From the NCBI GenBank assembly GCA_030653935.1, contig JAURYL010000038.1:62001-126000 (forward strand): a DNA stretch of 64,000 bases. The letters run 5' to 3'. A program made the translations under genes and the position numbers. Below are positions 55,214 through 63,542 of the stretch, one piece after another; position 1 is the first letter of the stretch, and the number at the start of each line of letters is the position of its first letter. Source of the DNA: Pseudomonadota bacterium (GTDB taxonomy: Bacteria > Pseudomonadota > Gammaproteobacteria > Burkholderiales > Thiobacillaceae). Below the pieces are notes generated by a model. That model did not search any database. It saw only the letters and a program-made list of their open reading frames with translations, and had not been told where the DNA came from.

Positions 55214-55344
55214 AGCGCTGATTTATTCCGCATCCGTCGTCTCGCCCCCGATTACCCCGTTCGAGGGCAGGCTGCGGCGGGAACCCGGTTAAAGCAGCAA
55301 TCTGGATACCCGCCTTCGCGGGTATGACGAATTAAATCAGCGCT
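55214..55344. mobile_element. MITE-like element with ~17-bp terminal inverted repeats
   Basis: The left end AGCGCTGATTTATTCCG (55214-55230) and right end CGAATTAAATCAGCGCT (55328-55344) are inverted with about two mismatches. The interior contains a GATACCCGCCTTCGCGGGTATGACG-type hairpin near the right end. It is 131 bp with no coding capacity, between two convergent genes. Confidence 0.78.
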
Positions 55345-55355
55345 TTCCCAAGGGG

Positions 55356-56252
55356 CTACAGGCTGCCCAGCCAGAACAGGCCCGCTACCGCCAGCCAGAG
55401 CATGGCGGCGCGCCACGCCAACGCGACGGCGCCATTGATGCTGTCGGGGCCGGTGGCTTCCTCCAGACCGAGCGCCGGTCGTGACAATTCGCTACCGGAG
55501 ACGTTGAGCGTGCCGCCCAGGCGTACCCCGAGGGCACCGGCGCCGGCCGCGAGCAGAACGCCCTGATTTTCCTCACCCCAGGCATGCGCCTGACCACGCC
55601 AGCTTTCCAGCGCGTCCTGAAAGTTGCCGACGATGGCGAAGCTGAAAGCGGCCATGCGCGCCGGCAGCCAATCGAGGGCATGGCAGGCGCGAGTCGCGAA
55701 GCTGGCGAACTCGGTTTCACCTTGCCAGAGGTCGCGGCAGATCAATGCCAGCCGGTAGGCCACCGCGCCCGCCACGCCAAGCAGGAAATACCAGAACAGG
55801 ACGCCGAGCAAGGTGGAGAGCGCCGCTTTCAGCGACTCCTCGATCGTGACCCGCGAGATGCTCTCGCCATCGTCACCCAGCAAGGCGGCCGGACGCCAGA
55901 TACGCAGCGAGGCGCGCGCGCGATCAAGGTCCGCGTCGAGTAGGGCGCGGGAGACGCTGGCGGCGTGGAAGCTCGCCTCACGAAAACCCAGGATGAAGTA
56001 CAGCACCAACACCTCGAAGGCCCAGCCCAGACCAACCAGCGCCTGACCCAGCAGGCTGGCGAGGAAACCGAAACCCAGAGCCGGCAGCAGAACCCCGGCG
56101 CACCAGGCCAGCACCCCCTGACGACGCTGGCCCGCATTAAAGCTTTCCAGCAGCCAGGTGTGCCATTGTCGAGCCAGGTGCTCGGGTTGCACGGGTTTGT
56201 AGGGATGGAAGTGTGACCAGATCAGGGCGACCAGCGCGATCGATAGACTCAT
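55356..56252 (-). CDS. CobD/CbiB-family membrane protein
   Basis: 298 aa with several transmembrane segments (N-terminal IALVALIWSHFHPYKP, GVLLPALGFGFLASLLGQAL, GVLFWYFLLGVAGAVAYRLA, C-terminal LWLAVAGLFWLGSL). The central GFREASFHAASVSRALLDAD and ARASL...SRVTIEES segments are shared with CbiB/AmpE proteins. True CbiB makes adenosylcobinamide phosphate; no other cobalamin genes are near, so this looks like the AmpE-like branch found in betaproteobacteria. It overlaps the GyrI-like gene by 4 bases. Confidence 0.85.
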   Translation of the reverse strand: MSLSIALVALIWSHFHPYKPVQPEHLARQWHTWLLESFNAGQRRQGVLAWCAGVLLPALGFGFLASLLGQALVGLGWAFEVLVLYFILGFREASFHAASVSRALLDADLDRARASLRIWRPAALLGDDGESISRVTIEESLKAALSTLLGVLFWYFLLGVAGAVAYRLALICRDLWQGETEFASFATRACHALDWLPARMAAFSFAIVGNFQDALESWRGQAHAWGEENQGVLLAAGAGALGVRLGGTLNVSGSELSRPALGLEEATGPDSINGAVALAWRAAMLWLAVAGLFWLGSL

Positions 56253-56782
56253 TGAAGGGGCATCTCCACGGTAAGTAAACCCATGCTCAGGGGCGTATCG
56301 GAGGGCGCGTAGAGTTCCACGGTGGGCATCCGGATGCCGCCGCCACGCGCTTGCAGATAACGATCCAGCGCCGGATAGGCGCGACTCGGGGCCATCAGGA
56401 GGCCGGCGCGTACCTCGGCGACCAGCACCGGACGCGCCGGCACACTGTCGATCTGAAGGGGCGCCCGCACTTTGGCGTCGGCGGCGACGAGATAGCCGGT
56501 GCGCGCGCGGCGCTCGCCCACATCGACCAGGTCCGGATTGGAATAGAGCACAGTGATGGGCTGGCCATGGTCCACCCCTTTCAGCAGGTCGCGCACTTCC
56601 TCGGCCAGCGGCGGCAACTTGGAGTAGTCACCCCGTTGCTCCAGATAGGCATAGGTATAGGGGCCGCGAACCTCTTCCCGAATTTCAACGGAATTGAAAC
56701 CGCCCCACCAGGCATAGATGGAGACGATGGGCAGCACGAAGGCCAACAGAAATGGCAACAATTTCTTGAAAATCACGGGCAC
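56249..56782 (-). CDS. Membrane-anchored GyrI-like (AraC effector-binding fold) protein
   Basis: 177 aa. An N-terminal transmembrane anchor (LLPFLLAFVLPIVSIYAW) is followed by a GyrI/SOUL-type domain: PYTYAYLEQRGDYSKLP, TVLYSNPDL, RARTGYLVAADA, VLVAEVRAGLLMAPSRAYPA and the C-terminal TVELYAPSD. Such domains bind small amphipathic molecules. Facing the periplasm is inferred from the anchor. Translationally coupled to the CbiB-family gene. Confidence 0.82.
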   Translation of the reverse strand: MPVIFKKLLPFLLAFVLPIVSIYAWWGGFNSVEIREEVRGPYTYAYLEQRGDYSKLPPLAEEVRDLLKGVDHGQPITVLYSNPDLVDVGERRARTGYLVAADAKVRAPLQIDSVPARPVLVAEVRAGLLMAPSRAYPALDRYLQARGGGIRMPTVELYAPSDTPLSMGLLTVEMPLQ

Positions 56783-56870
56783 GAATTAGGGACTCGGGGC
56801 GTCCGAAGATACTACATATAAGCAAGCACCCGCCTCCCTATAATCTCCGATCCGCTTACCCGAGAACGCC

Positions 56871-57824
56871 ATGCGCACCCTCCTCGCTCTGATTTCATTG
56901 TCTTTTTCCCTTCTGGCGACCGCCGCGCCCTACCCGCCCGTTACGGTCCAGGTAGAGGCCGAACAGGTGGCGCCACACAGTTATTACATCCCCGGTCTGC
57001 CCGGCGCCGCCAGCCTCGCCAACCAGGGTTTCATGTCGAACGCCGGCTTCGTGGTCACCCGGGAGGGCGTCGTGGTGTTCGATACCCTGGGCTCGCCTTC
57101 CCTGGCCTCGGCCATGCTCCAGCGCATCCGTGAAGTGACCTCGGCGCCGATCAAGCGCGTCATCGTCAGCCACTATCACGCCGACCATTTCTACGGCATC
57201 CAGGTGTTCAAGGACGCGGGCGCGGAAATCTGGGCGCATGAGGGTGCCCGCCACACGGTCGGCTCCGAGGACTGGCGTCTGCGTTTGCAACAACGCGAGG
57301 CGTTGTTGGGCACATGGATCAACGACCAGACGCAACGCTTCCCCACGCCCGACCTCTGGCTATCCGGCGACACAGATTTCGAACTCGGCGGCCTGCATTT
57401 CAAGATTCGCCATGTTGGCCCGGCGCATGCGCCGGAAGATCTGGTGATGTTCGTGGAGGAAGAGGGCGTGTTGTTCGTCGGCGACCTGGTATTCAAGGGG
57501 CGTGTCCCCTTCGTCGGTGATGCCGACTCCAGGCGCTGGCTGAAAGCCCTGGATACCTTGATCGCATTCCAGCCCAAGATTCTGGTACCCGGCCATGGTG
57601 GCGCCTCTGACGACCCCGTCGGCGACCTCACCCTGACCCGCGACTATCTCCGTTATCTGCGACAGGTGATGGGTGAGGCGGTGGAAGAATTGATGCCGTT
57701 CGAGGAAGCCTATGAACGGGGCGACTGGTCGATGTACGAGAAAATGCCCGCCTTCCGCGAGGCGCACCGGCGCAATGCCTACAACACCTACATCCTGATG
57801 GAAAAGGAAAGTCTGGCGAAATGA
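56871..57824 (+). CDS. Exported metallo-beta-lactamase-fold hydrolase (SoxH-like)
   Basis: 317 aa with a signal peptide (MRTLLALISLSFSLLATAA). The zinc motif HxHxDH is His101, His103, Asp105 and His106 (SHYHADHFYG); further ligands are in GPAHAPEDLV, FVGDLVFKGR and VPGHGG. Proteins of this class include SoxH and quinoprotein-relay metallohydrolases; the nearby soxZ and soxY make a sulfur-related role likely but unproven. The stop overlaps the cupin start (ATGA). Confidence 0.85.
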   Translation: MRTLLALISLSFSLLATAAPYPPVTVQVEAEQVAPHSYYIPGLPGAASLANQGFMSNAGFVVTREGVVVFDTLGSPSLASAMLQRIREVTSAPIKRVIVSHYHADHFYGIQVFKDAGAEIWAHEGARHTVGSEDWRLRLQQREALLGTWINDQTQRFPTPDLWLSGDTDFELGGLHFKIRHVGPAHAPEDLVMFVEEEGVLFVGDLVFKGRVPFVGDADSRRWLKALDTLIAFQPKILVPGHGGASDDPVGDLTLTRDYLRYLRQVMGEAVEELMPFEEAYERGDWSMYEKMPAFREAHRRNAYNTYILMEKESLAK

Positions 57825-58123
57825 ACGATTCGATCCTCATTGAAAGCGGCATTACCGCCGCGCGCCGCGCCGAACTGGGGGTGGATGGCTGGCCGCTGTG
57901 GAAGGACGGCATCGGCAGCCGCGCCTTGACCCTGGACGCCTCGGAAAAAAGCTATTTCCTGGCTGGTGAAGCGGTGCTCACCCTTGAAGACGGGGAGCCC
58001 GTGAACGCGCGCCAGGGCGATCTGGTCATCATCCCGGCCGGCACCTGCCGCTGGGATGTCAAAGCCGACGTGCGTCGGCATTACCGCTCGGATGCGCTGT
58101 CGCCGGCTTGCTGCATCATCTGA
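57821..58123 (+). CDS. Small cupin-fold protein
   Basis: 100 aa single cupin barrel: SYFLAGEAVLTLEDGEPVNA, ARQGDLVIIPAGTCRWDVKA. The usual metal His residues of motif 1 are absent (YFLAGEA), so it may bind a ligand rather than act as a metalloenzyme. It belongs to the DUF861-like cupins with the RWDV ending. Translationally coupled to the metallohydrolase gene. Confidence 0.85.
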   Translation: MNDSILIESGITAARRAELGVDGWPLWKDGIGSRALTLDASEKSYFLAGEAVLTLEDGEPVNARQGDLVIIPAGTCRWDVKADVRRHYRSDALSPACCII

Positions 58124-58139
58124 TCGGACGCGCCAAACA

Positions 58140-58167
58140 AAACGGGCCGGCAAAAGCCGGCCCGTTT
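58140..58167. terminator. Bidirectional terminator between the cupin gene and soxZ
   Basis: AAACGGGCCGGC (58140-58151) and GCCGGCCCGTTT (58156-58167) form a perfect 12-bp stem with a 4-base loop, between convergent genes. Confidence 0.9.
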
Positions 58168-58186
58168 CAACTACCAAGGGTGTCGA

Positions 58187-58501
58187 TCAGCTGATCTTGG
58201 CTTCAGCGGTATTGCTGTCGCCTTTGTTGTCGACCCACTTGATTTCAACCGTGTCGCCGGCCTTGGCGCCCTTGACCTTGAAAGCCAGGTAAGGGTTCTT
58301 GGAAATGCCGCCGCCCCATTCCGCGTCGAGCACTTGCTTGCCGTTGACGCTAGCGGTGACGTTGGTGATGTGGTGCGCGGGGACGACACCGCCGGTCTTC
58401 GCATCCTTGCGCAGGCCAGTTTCCATCGGGTGGTTCATCAGGCACTTCACATCGGTGGTGTCGCCAGACATGGAAGCACGAATCTTCATCGGTTCAGCCA
58501 T
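58187..58501 (-). CDS. soxZ: Sulfur oxidation protein SoxZ
   Basis: 104 aa, start at 58501 behind AGGAG. SoxZ forms the SoxYZ carrier that holds sulfur intermediates during thiosulfate oxidation. It has the single immunoglobulin-like SoxZ domain with KCLMNHPMETGLRKD, VPAHHITNVTASVNGKQVL and SKNPYLAFKVKGAKAGD. It lacks its own signal peptide and should be exported with SoxY. Confidence 0.96.
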   Translation of the reverse strand: MAEPMKIRASMSGDTTDVKCLMNHPMETGLRKDAKTGGVVPAHHITNVTASVNGKQVLDAEWGGGISKNPYLAFKVKGAKAGDTVEIKWVDNKGDSNTAEAKIS

Positions 58502-58548
58502 TTACTATCTCCTGTAGATTTCGGTAAATCGAGTTCTGAGTCAGCCGA

Positions 58549-59022
58549 TCAGCCGCCGCAGCCACCGATGGTGACCTTGACTTCCTTGTGGGCCTTGTAG
58601 GCCTTGCCGCCGGCCTTGACCAGAGCGATCACGTTGGAAGTGGAACCCATCTTGATGCGGGTGGAGACGTAGCCCTGGCCACCATTGCTGAAGTTGAACA
58701 CGGCAATCAACGGCAGGGCGTTCTTCTCGCCGACGATGGCGATGGAATCGGTGCCCGCGATACTGGAGGTGATCTCGACCGGCACAACAGCACCGTTTTC
58801 AGCGATGTCGGGAGCCTTGACGCTGATGTCACCAGAAGCCGCGGCGGAACTGCCACCGATGGAACCCATCGCGCCGCCCAGATCCTTGGACTCGAAGCCA
58901 GCCTTGTTCCAACCAGCGAAAGCGAAAGTCGGCTTCATCAGACCCGCGGCGACAGCCACGCTAACAGCACCGGCGGCGCCAGCACCTTTCAATACGTTCC
59001 TGCGCAGAATGTTCATATGCAT
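58549..59022 (-). CDS. soxY: Sulfur oxidation protein SoxY
   Basis: 157 aa from the ATG at 59022 (AGGAG close upstream); a second ATG at 59016 is also possible. A Tat signal with RRNVLKG (Arg7-Arg8) precedes the SoxY domain. The protein ends GGCGG with carrier Cys155, the residue that covalently holds sulfur. It is followed by soxZ. No soxX, soxA, soxB or soxCD is in the window, so the Sox system is split over several loci. Confidence 0.96.
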   Translation of the reverse strand: MHMNILRRNVLKGAGAAGAVSVAVAAGLMKPTFAFAGWNKAGFESKDLGGAMGSIGGSSAAASGDISVKAPDIAENGAVVPVEITSSIAGTDSIAIVGEKNALPLIAVFNFSNGGQGYVSTRIKMGSTSNVIALVKAGGKAYKAHKEVKVTIGGCGG

Positions 59023-59375
59023 TTGTCTCCTAAAAGATTCACTGCAAGGTTGCATTTGACACCGTCTTGCTCGTGGTCCGCCCGGATGGCGGACCCACTG
59101 TTTGGCGGTGCGCATATGCTAACGCCACTAACACCGCAAAAGACACACACAATCGTCTGATACTTTCGAGCTACCCGACGACTGTCATAGCATGCAGCGG
59201 CGCGCATCATGACACTCCCATCGACCCCATGTCCACGGGAGGATGGAAGGAAAAAACAGGACATTGGGCTCCTTTTTCGCGGGATGGTTCCGTTGAAAAC
59301 GAACTTGTACCCCCAAGCAAGTTCTCGGGAAGCCGTGAATTATCCAGAACGGCGACCGGCATTTCTTCACAGCCG
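59023..59375. promoter_or_regulatory. soxY leader and non-coding region
   Basis: About 350 bases without a supported gene between soxY and the VWA gene, both on the - strand. A hairpin GGTCCGCC-CGGAT-GGCGGACC (59075-59095) lies ~55-75 bases upstream of the soxY start on the transcribed strand and could shape the leader. No clear promoter could be assigned. Confidence 0.45.
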
Positions 59376-59411
59376 CTCAGTTGAGTTCTCAGTTGAGTTC
59401 TCAGTTGAGTT
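59376..59411. repeat. Three tandem 12-bp repeats across the stop codon of the VWA gene
   Basis: CTCAGTTGAGTT occurs three times exactly (59376-59387, 59388-59399, 59400-59411). The gene's stop triplet is in the copy nearest the gene (59401-59403). The other copies are downstream. Confidence 0.95.
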
Positions 59412-60651
59412 GTATCCGCGTCCCGAACGGCACCCCCGACTTGCCCTTGACCAGCCAGACCACCGGGAAATGCGGCTCGCATTCGGGGAAATGGCCTTGC
59501 GCGTCGGTGAAGTAGACCAGCAGATCGGGGTTGATATTTTCCCGCTCCACCCAGTCGAACAGTGGCCGGAAGTCGGTGCCGCCACCACCGGAGATCGCTT
59601 CCGGCAACTTCATCGCCTCCCATTGTGCGAAGCGCCAGGGGCCGTTGGCGTCGAGTTTGTCGTCGCAGGCATGCAGGGTGACATTGGCGCGGACCTGCCC
59701 CTTGAGGGCGTCGATCTCGGCCAGGAACTCGCGCAATTCCTCGGCCTGCACCGAGCCGCTGGTATCCAGCGCCACCACCACGTCGACGCTCTGGCTATGC
59801 AGGCGCGGCATCAGCGCGATGGACTCGCGCCGGGAGGTGCGCTGGAAGCTGTAGTCATCGCGCGCGGCGTTCATCATGTAGCGCGCCAGCATGGCGCGCC
59901 AGGGCAGTTGCGGCGCCAGCAACTCGTCGACCAGACGCATCAGTGACGGTGACAGCTTGCCGGCCTGGCGTGCCATCTGGGCTGCGGCCGCGAGCCGCGC
60001 TTTCCATTGCTCGTCGAGCTTGCCGGGGTCGGAGGGTGGGGGCGGCGCGCGCTGGCTCTCGCCGGATTGCGGCGACGCCTCGCCTTCCTCTTGCCGTTCG
60101 GAGTCACCGGCGCCGCCGCTCTCTTTCGGGGACGACTGGCCCTGGCCCTCGCCGCTGTCCTGTTCCTGAGGTTCGCCATCGCCGCCTTCGCTCGAATCGT
60201 TGTCGAACAAATGTGTGTCCTGGGTCTCTTCCGGCGGGTCTTCGTGCAATACCGGATAGATTTCTTCCGCCGTCAGGCCGCGATAGGCCGCGCTCATCAG
60301 GGCGTTTTCCGGGCCGCGCATGCGTTCGTCGTCGAGGATCATGTTCACCGCGTAATCGCAGGCCACGTCCCAGCGGTGTTTCTGCCGGTGGTTGCGCCGC
60401 GCGAAATGCGACAGCGCGCAGTGCATGGCCTCATGCGCCAGGACGAACTGGGTCTGCTCCAGGCTCAGACGGTCGATGTAGGCGGGGTTGTAATAGAAGC
60501 TTTTCGCGTCGGTGGCTGTGGTCTTGCACCACTTCGGGTCAGCCGCCTTCAAGGGCAGGTGCATGACCAGAGAACCGAGAAACGGCTTGTCCAGGATCAG
60601 CCGCGTGCGCGCGGCGGCGAGCTTGGTTTCGAGGGTGGTCGACTCGGACAT
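59401..60651 (-). CDS. Metallopeptidase-like/VWA protein (DUF2201 type)
   Basis: 416 aa cytoplasmic protein in two halves. The N-terminal half has a zincin motif His73-Glu74-x-x-His77 (LAHEAMHCALSHF). A long acidic low-complexity linker (~135-205, rich in Glu, Ser, Gly, Gln) follows. The C-terminal half is a VWA-like domain with the MIDAS DTSGS at 296-300 and a later GGGGTDF. This matches the DUF2201 putative metallopeptidase family, normally paired with a MoxR-type ATPase as here. Function is unknown. The stop codon lies in a 3 x 12-bp repeat. Confidence 0.88.
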   Translation of the reverse strand: MSESTTLETKLAAARTRLILDKPFLGSLVMHLPLKAADPKWCKTTATDAKSFYYNPAYIDRLSLEQTQFVLAHEAMHCALSHFARRNHRQKHRWDVACDYAVNMILDDERMRGPENALMSAAYRGLTAEEIYPVLHEDPPEETQDTHLFDNDSSEGGDGEPQEQDSGEGQGQSSPKESGGAGDSERQEEGEASPQSGESQRAPPPPSDPGKLDEQWKARLAAAAQMARQAGKLSPSLMRLVDELLAPQLPWRAMLARYMMNAARDDYSFQRTSRRESIALMPRLHSQSVDVVVALDTSGSVQAEELREFLAEIDALKGQVRANVTLHACDDKLDANGPWRFAQWEAMKLPEAISGGGGTDFRPLFDWVERENINPDLLVYFTDAQGHFPECEPHFPVVWLVKGKSGVPFGTRIQLN

Positions 60652-60664
60652 ACCGCCTCACGCC

Positions 60665-61714
60665 TCAAGCTTTCGGCTTGAAGTCATACAGCATCAACTC
60701 GGCCACGCTGTTGGCCCATTCCACGAACTCGGGCACGGCGAACAGCGGTTTGCCGACGGCGCGGTGCAGGTCGGTGACCAGCATCACGCCCATCTCGCGC
60801 TGTGGGTAGCCACGCGCGTACTTGAGGATGTTGCCGAGCTTGTGGCTGTCATTGGCGGATTCCCTGGCCCGCCGCACCAGCGCCGCCGCGACGCCATATT
60901 GCAGGTCGATACCTTTGGGCACCTCCGCCACCGTGCCGGCGAGGATGCCGTTGATATCCGGCAGATTTTCCATATTGTCGATGAAGGCCTTGAGCTCGAC
61001 GCCGACGCCCTGCCCGACGCAAGCCTGCAAGGCGTCACCGAGCAGATCAGGACGGTCGGAGAACTTGTAGAGGGCGCGATGGGCGTATTCCCAGGAACGC
61101 GGGCTGGGAAAGGCCACCGGGTTGTGCGCCGGATCGAAACTGAACAGCAGGTCGGGGCGGAAGCGCAGAAAACCGAGAATGCGTTCATCGATGCCCTTGT
61201 CCAGCGCCCAGGCGATCCAGTCGTCGAGGTTGGCGTCGACATCGTAATGGGTGAAGCGGTTGGCCAACGGCGCCGGCATGGCGTAGGTGACGCCGCGGTC
61301 GCCCTGGCGGTTGCCGGCGGCGAAGATGGCCCAGCCTTCGGGAATCACGTACTCGCCCAGCTTGCGATCGAGGATGAGCTGATAGGCGGCGGCGGAGACG
61401 GTCGGCGGCGCGGCGTTGATTTCATCGAGGAAAAGGATGCCGGCCGGGCCGTGGCGGCTGGCGTCCGGCAACATGGAGGGCACCGACCACTCGACGTTGT
61501 CATCCTTGCGGAAGGGAATGCCGCGCAGGTCGGTGGGCTCCATTTGCGACAGGCGGATGTCGATCAGCGGCACGCCATGCTTGGCGGCGATGCCGGCGAT
61601 GATCTGCGATTTGCCGACGCCGGGGGGCCCCCAGAGCATCACGGGGGTGTGTTGACCGGCGACGCAACTGGCGAATTCGCGGTCGAGAATGATTTCGATG
61701 TGTGAAGGACGCAT
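60665..61714 (-). CDS. MoxR-like AAA+ ATPase paired with the VWA protein
   Basis: 349 aa. Walker A GPPGVGKS (29-36), Walker B GILFLDEINAAP, sensor 1 IFAAGNRQGD and the arginine-finger region MPAPLANRFTHYDV are all visible. It belongs to the dynein/MoxR branch of AAA+ proteins that remodel VWA partners. It lies 13 bases before the VWA gene and 12 bases after the 299-aa gene. Confidence 0.9.
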   Translation of the reverse strand: MRPSHIEIILDREFASCVAGQHTPVMLWGPPGVGKSQIIAGIAAKHGVPLIDIRLSQMEPTDLRGIPFRKDDNVEWSVPSMLPDASRHGPAGILFLDEINAAPPTVSAAAYQLILDRKLGEYVIPEGWAIFAAGNRQGDRGVTYAMPAPLANRFTHYDVDANLDDWIAWALDKGIDERILGFLRFRPDLLFSFDPAHNPVAFPSPRSWEYAHRALYKFSDRPDLLGDALQACVGQGVGVELKAFIDNMENLPDINGILAGTVAEVPKGIDLQYGVAAALVRRARESANDSHKLGNILKYARGYPQREMGVMLVTDLHRAVGKPLFAVPEFVEWANSVAELMLYDFKPKA

Positions 61715-61726
61715 GATCGGGTTAAC

Positions 61727-62626
61727 TCAGTTCCAGTCTTGTTCGGGGTTGCCATCGCCTGTGGTCGCCTGTCCCACCGCCTGTTCCAGTCTCGCCGCCA
61801 CTAGCGCGGTTTGAATCCGCGGCGCATCGAGCATGACCGGCAACAGGCGGTGGATGCGGGCCAACGCTTGGGGCTTGTCGCAAGCCAAAATTTCCAGGCG
61901 GGCGCGAGTAGCGGTGGAAAGACGCGGCCAGCACAGCAGCATGGGCGCGAGCCACGCATGATAATCGGCAATAACCGACTTTTCCAGTCGAGTATTCCAG
62001 AATTCCCGCACCAGCAGTTCCGGAAACGCCTCGCGCGGCAGGTGGCGCCCCACCCATTCCGGTGGAATTCGCAAGCCTGTGCCACCGCTGCCCCCGCCTT
62101 CCAGGTCGCGCTGAAACCACTGGGCGGCGGCATTCGGCCGCGCCGCCTGGTTGACCTGACGCGCAAGTACATCGCGGTGTGGTGGTGGCGTATGGGGGGC
62201 CGACAAATCGTGCTCGGACAGGCTGGGAGAATGAAAGCCGGTGAACGACGGCACGAAGGGATGCCATTCGCCCTCCGGCCGCTCGCCGTGTTTCACGCTT
62301 GGTCGATCACACGCCAGCAAAGCCAGGGGCAGGCCGGATGCCTTGTCGAGCAGCCACAACTCCTGAGTATCGACGATGGGAAACGGCAAGCCCGGGTGGG
62401 TTTCCAGCGCCGGCAGGATATCGTCCAGGTTCGCCGCGTGGCCGGCCCTCAGGCCCTCTCCCGCCACCCAGATGCCGGTCGGCCGCACCCAGCCATAACC
62501 GTCATCGGCGCGCAGGTGCCAGGTCAGGCCATCGAGACTGGTTGCCGTGACATCGCCCGCCTCGACGATCTGGACGACACCACGGTAGGGATTGACGCGG
62601 CGCTGCGCGTAGTAACGGGGATACAT
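61727..62626 (-). CDS. Uncharacterised protein of the MoxR/VWA operon
   Basis: 299 aa, no signal peptide or membrane segment. The N-terminal half is beta-rich with many Trp and Gly (SLDGLTWHLRADDGYGWVRP, GIWVAGEGLRAGH). A proline/His-rich link (~140-160, SAPHTPPPHRD) is followed by a helical C-terminal half (LLVREFWNTRLEKSVIADYH, CWPRLSTATRARLEI). No known domain is recognised. Tight spacing with the AAA+ gene suggests it is the third component of the complex. Confidence 0.78.
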   Translation of the reverse strand: MYPRYYAQRRVNPYRGVVQIVEAGDVTATSLDGLTWHLRADDGYGWVRPTGIWVAGEGLRAGHAANLDDILPALETHPGLPFPIVDTQELWLLDKASGLPLALLACDRPSVKHGERPEGEWHPFVPSFTGFHSPSLSEHDLSAPHTPPPHRDVLARQVNQAARPNAAAQWFQRDLEGGGSGGTGLRIPPEWVGRHLPREAFPELLVREFWNTRLEKSVIADYHAWLAPMLLCWPRLSTATRARLEILACDKPQALARIHRLLPVMLDAPRIQTALVAARLEQAVGQATTGDGNPEQDWN

Positions 62627-62662
62627 GGCGGCGAATTGTAATGGCCGGGCGCCGCGCCCGCC

Positions 62663-63469
62663 TCAATCCCCGCGCAGCAAGCGCCCCAACAGGGCCCGCA
62701 CCGTATTCGGTTCGAACGGCTTGTCGCACATGCCGACCACGCCCAGTTCGCGCACTGCCGCCAGCCGTCCCTGGTCATCCTCGCTGGTGACCATGAGCAC
62801 GGGCACGTCCTTCTGCCAGCTTTGCGTGCGGATGAACTCGATCAACGCCTGGCCATCCATTTCCGGCATGTTGTAATCGGTCACCACCAGATCGACGGCA
62901 TTGTCGGCGAGGAGCGCCACCGCCTGGCGGCCATTCTCGGCCTCGAAAAACCGCTTCACGCCGAGATTGGCGAGCACCTGACGCATGAATTTGCGCGCCA
63001 TCGGGCTATCGTCCACCACCATTACTCGCAGCGCGTCGAGGTCAAACCCGGCTTCGTCGAGGCTGTCGTCGACGTTGAGGAAATCCAGCACGGCGCGCAA
63101 GGCGGCTTCCAACTGCGCTTGGCTGAACGGCTTCGGCAGAATTCCGGAAGCACCCGACTGGCGCACCGGGTCGAGCAACTGATGGCGACTTTCGCTGGAT
63201 ACCAGGATGAAGGGAAGGTCGGCCAGCGCGGGATCGGCGCGCAGGGCACCGATGAGTTCGGCGCCGGTCATGTCCGGCAGATGAAAGGCGCTGACCACCA
63301 GCGAGATGCCGCCCCGCCGCAGCCGCGTGAGGGCGCCGCCGCCGCTGTGGACCGCTTCGACCCGAGCAATACCCGCTTTCGCCAGTTCCGCGACGAGGAG
63401 CTTGCTCTGCATGGCGGAGGGTTCGACCACCAGGGCGGCCAGATCGCGTGGGGTGTGGTGATGTGTCAT
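62663..63469 (-). CDS. Tandem-receiver (REC-REC) regulator with a degenerate first domain
   Basis: 268 aa from ATG 63469. Two receiver domains with no output domain. The second (~147-268) is complete: Asp153-Asp154, phospho-acceptor Asp198 (VVTDYNMPEMDG) and Lys in CDKPFEP. In the first (~10-130) the acceptor position is Ala61 (VVSAFHLPDMTG) and the acidic pair is changed to Glu-Pro, while Lys113 remains, so it cannot be phosphorylated normally. It heads the operon with the 299-aa, AAA+ and VWA genes (36 bases to the next). Confidence 0.88.
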   Translation of the reverse strand: MTHHHTPRDLAALVVEPSAMQSKLLVAELAKAGIARVEAVHSGGGALTRLRRGGISLVVSAFHLPDMTGAELIGALRADPALADLPFILVSSESRHQLLDPVRQSGASGILPKPFSQAQLEAALRAVLDFLNVDDSLDEAGFDLDALRVMVVDDSPMARKFMRQVLANLGVKRFFEAENGRQAVALLADNAVDLVVTDYNMPEMDGQALIEFIRTQSWQKDVPVLMVTSEDDQGRLAAVRELGVVGMCDKPFEPNTVRALLGRLLRGD

Positions 63470-63542
63470 GGGCGCGATATCGGATCGACCGGAATTTTCT
63501 TTAACATGGGAACCCAGCCCCAGACTGGAACAAGGCCCCCTC

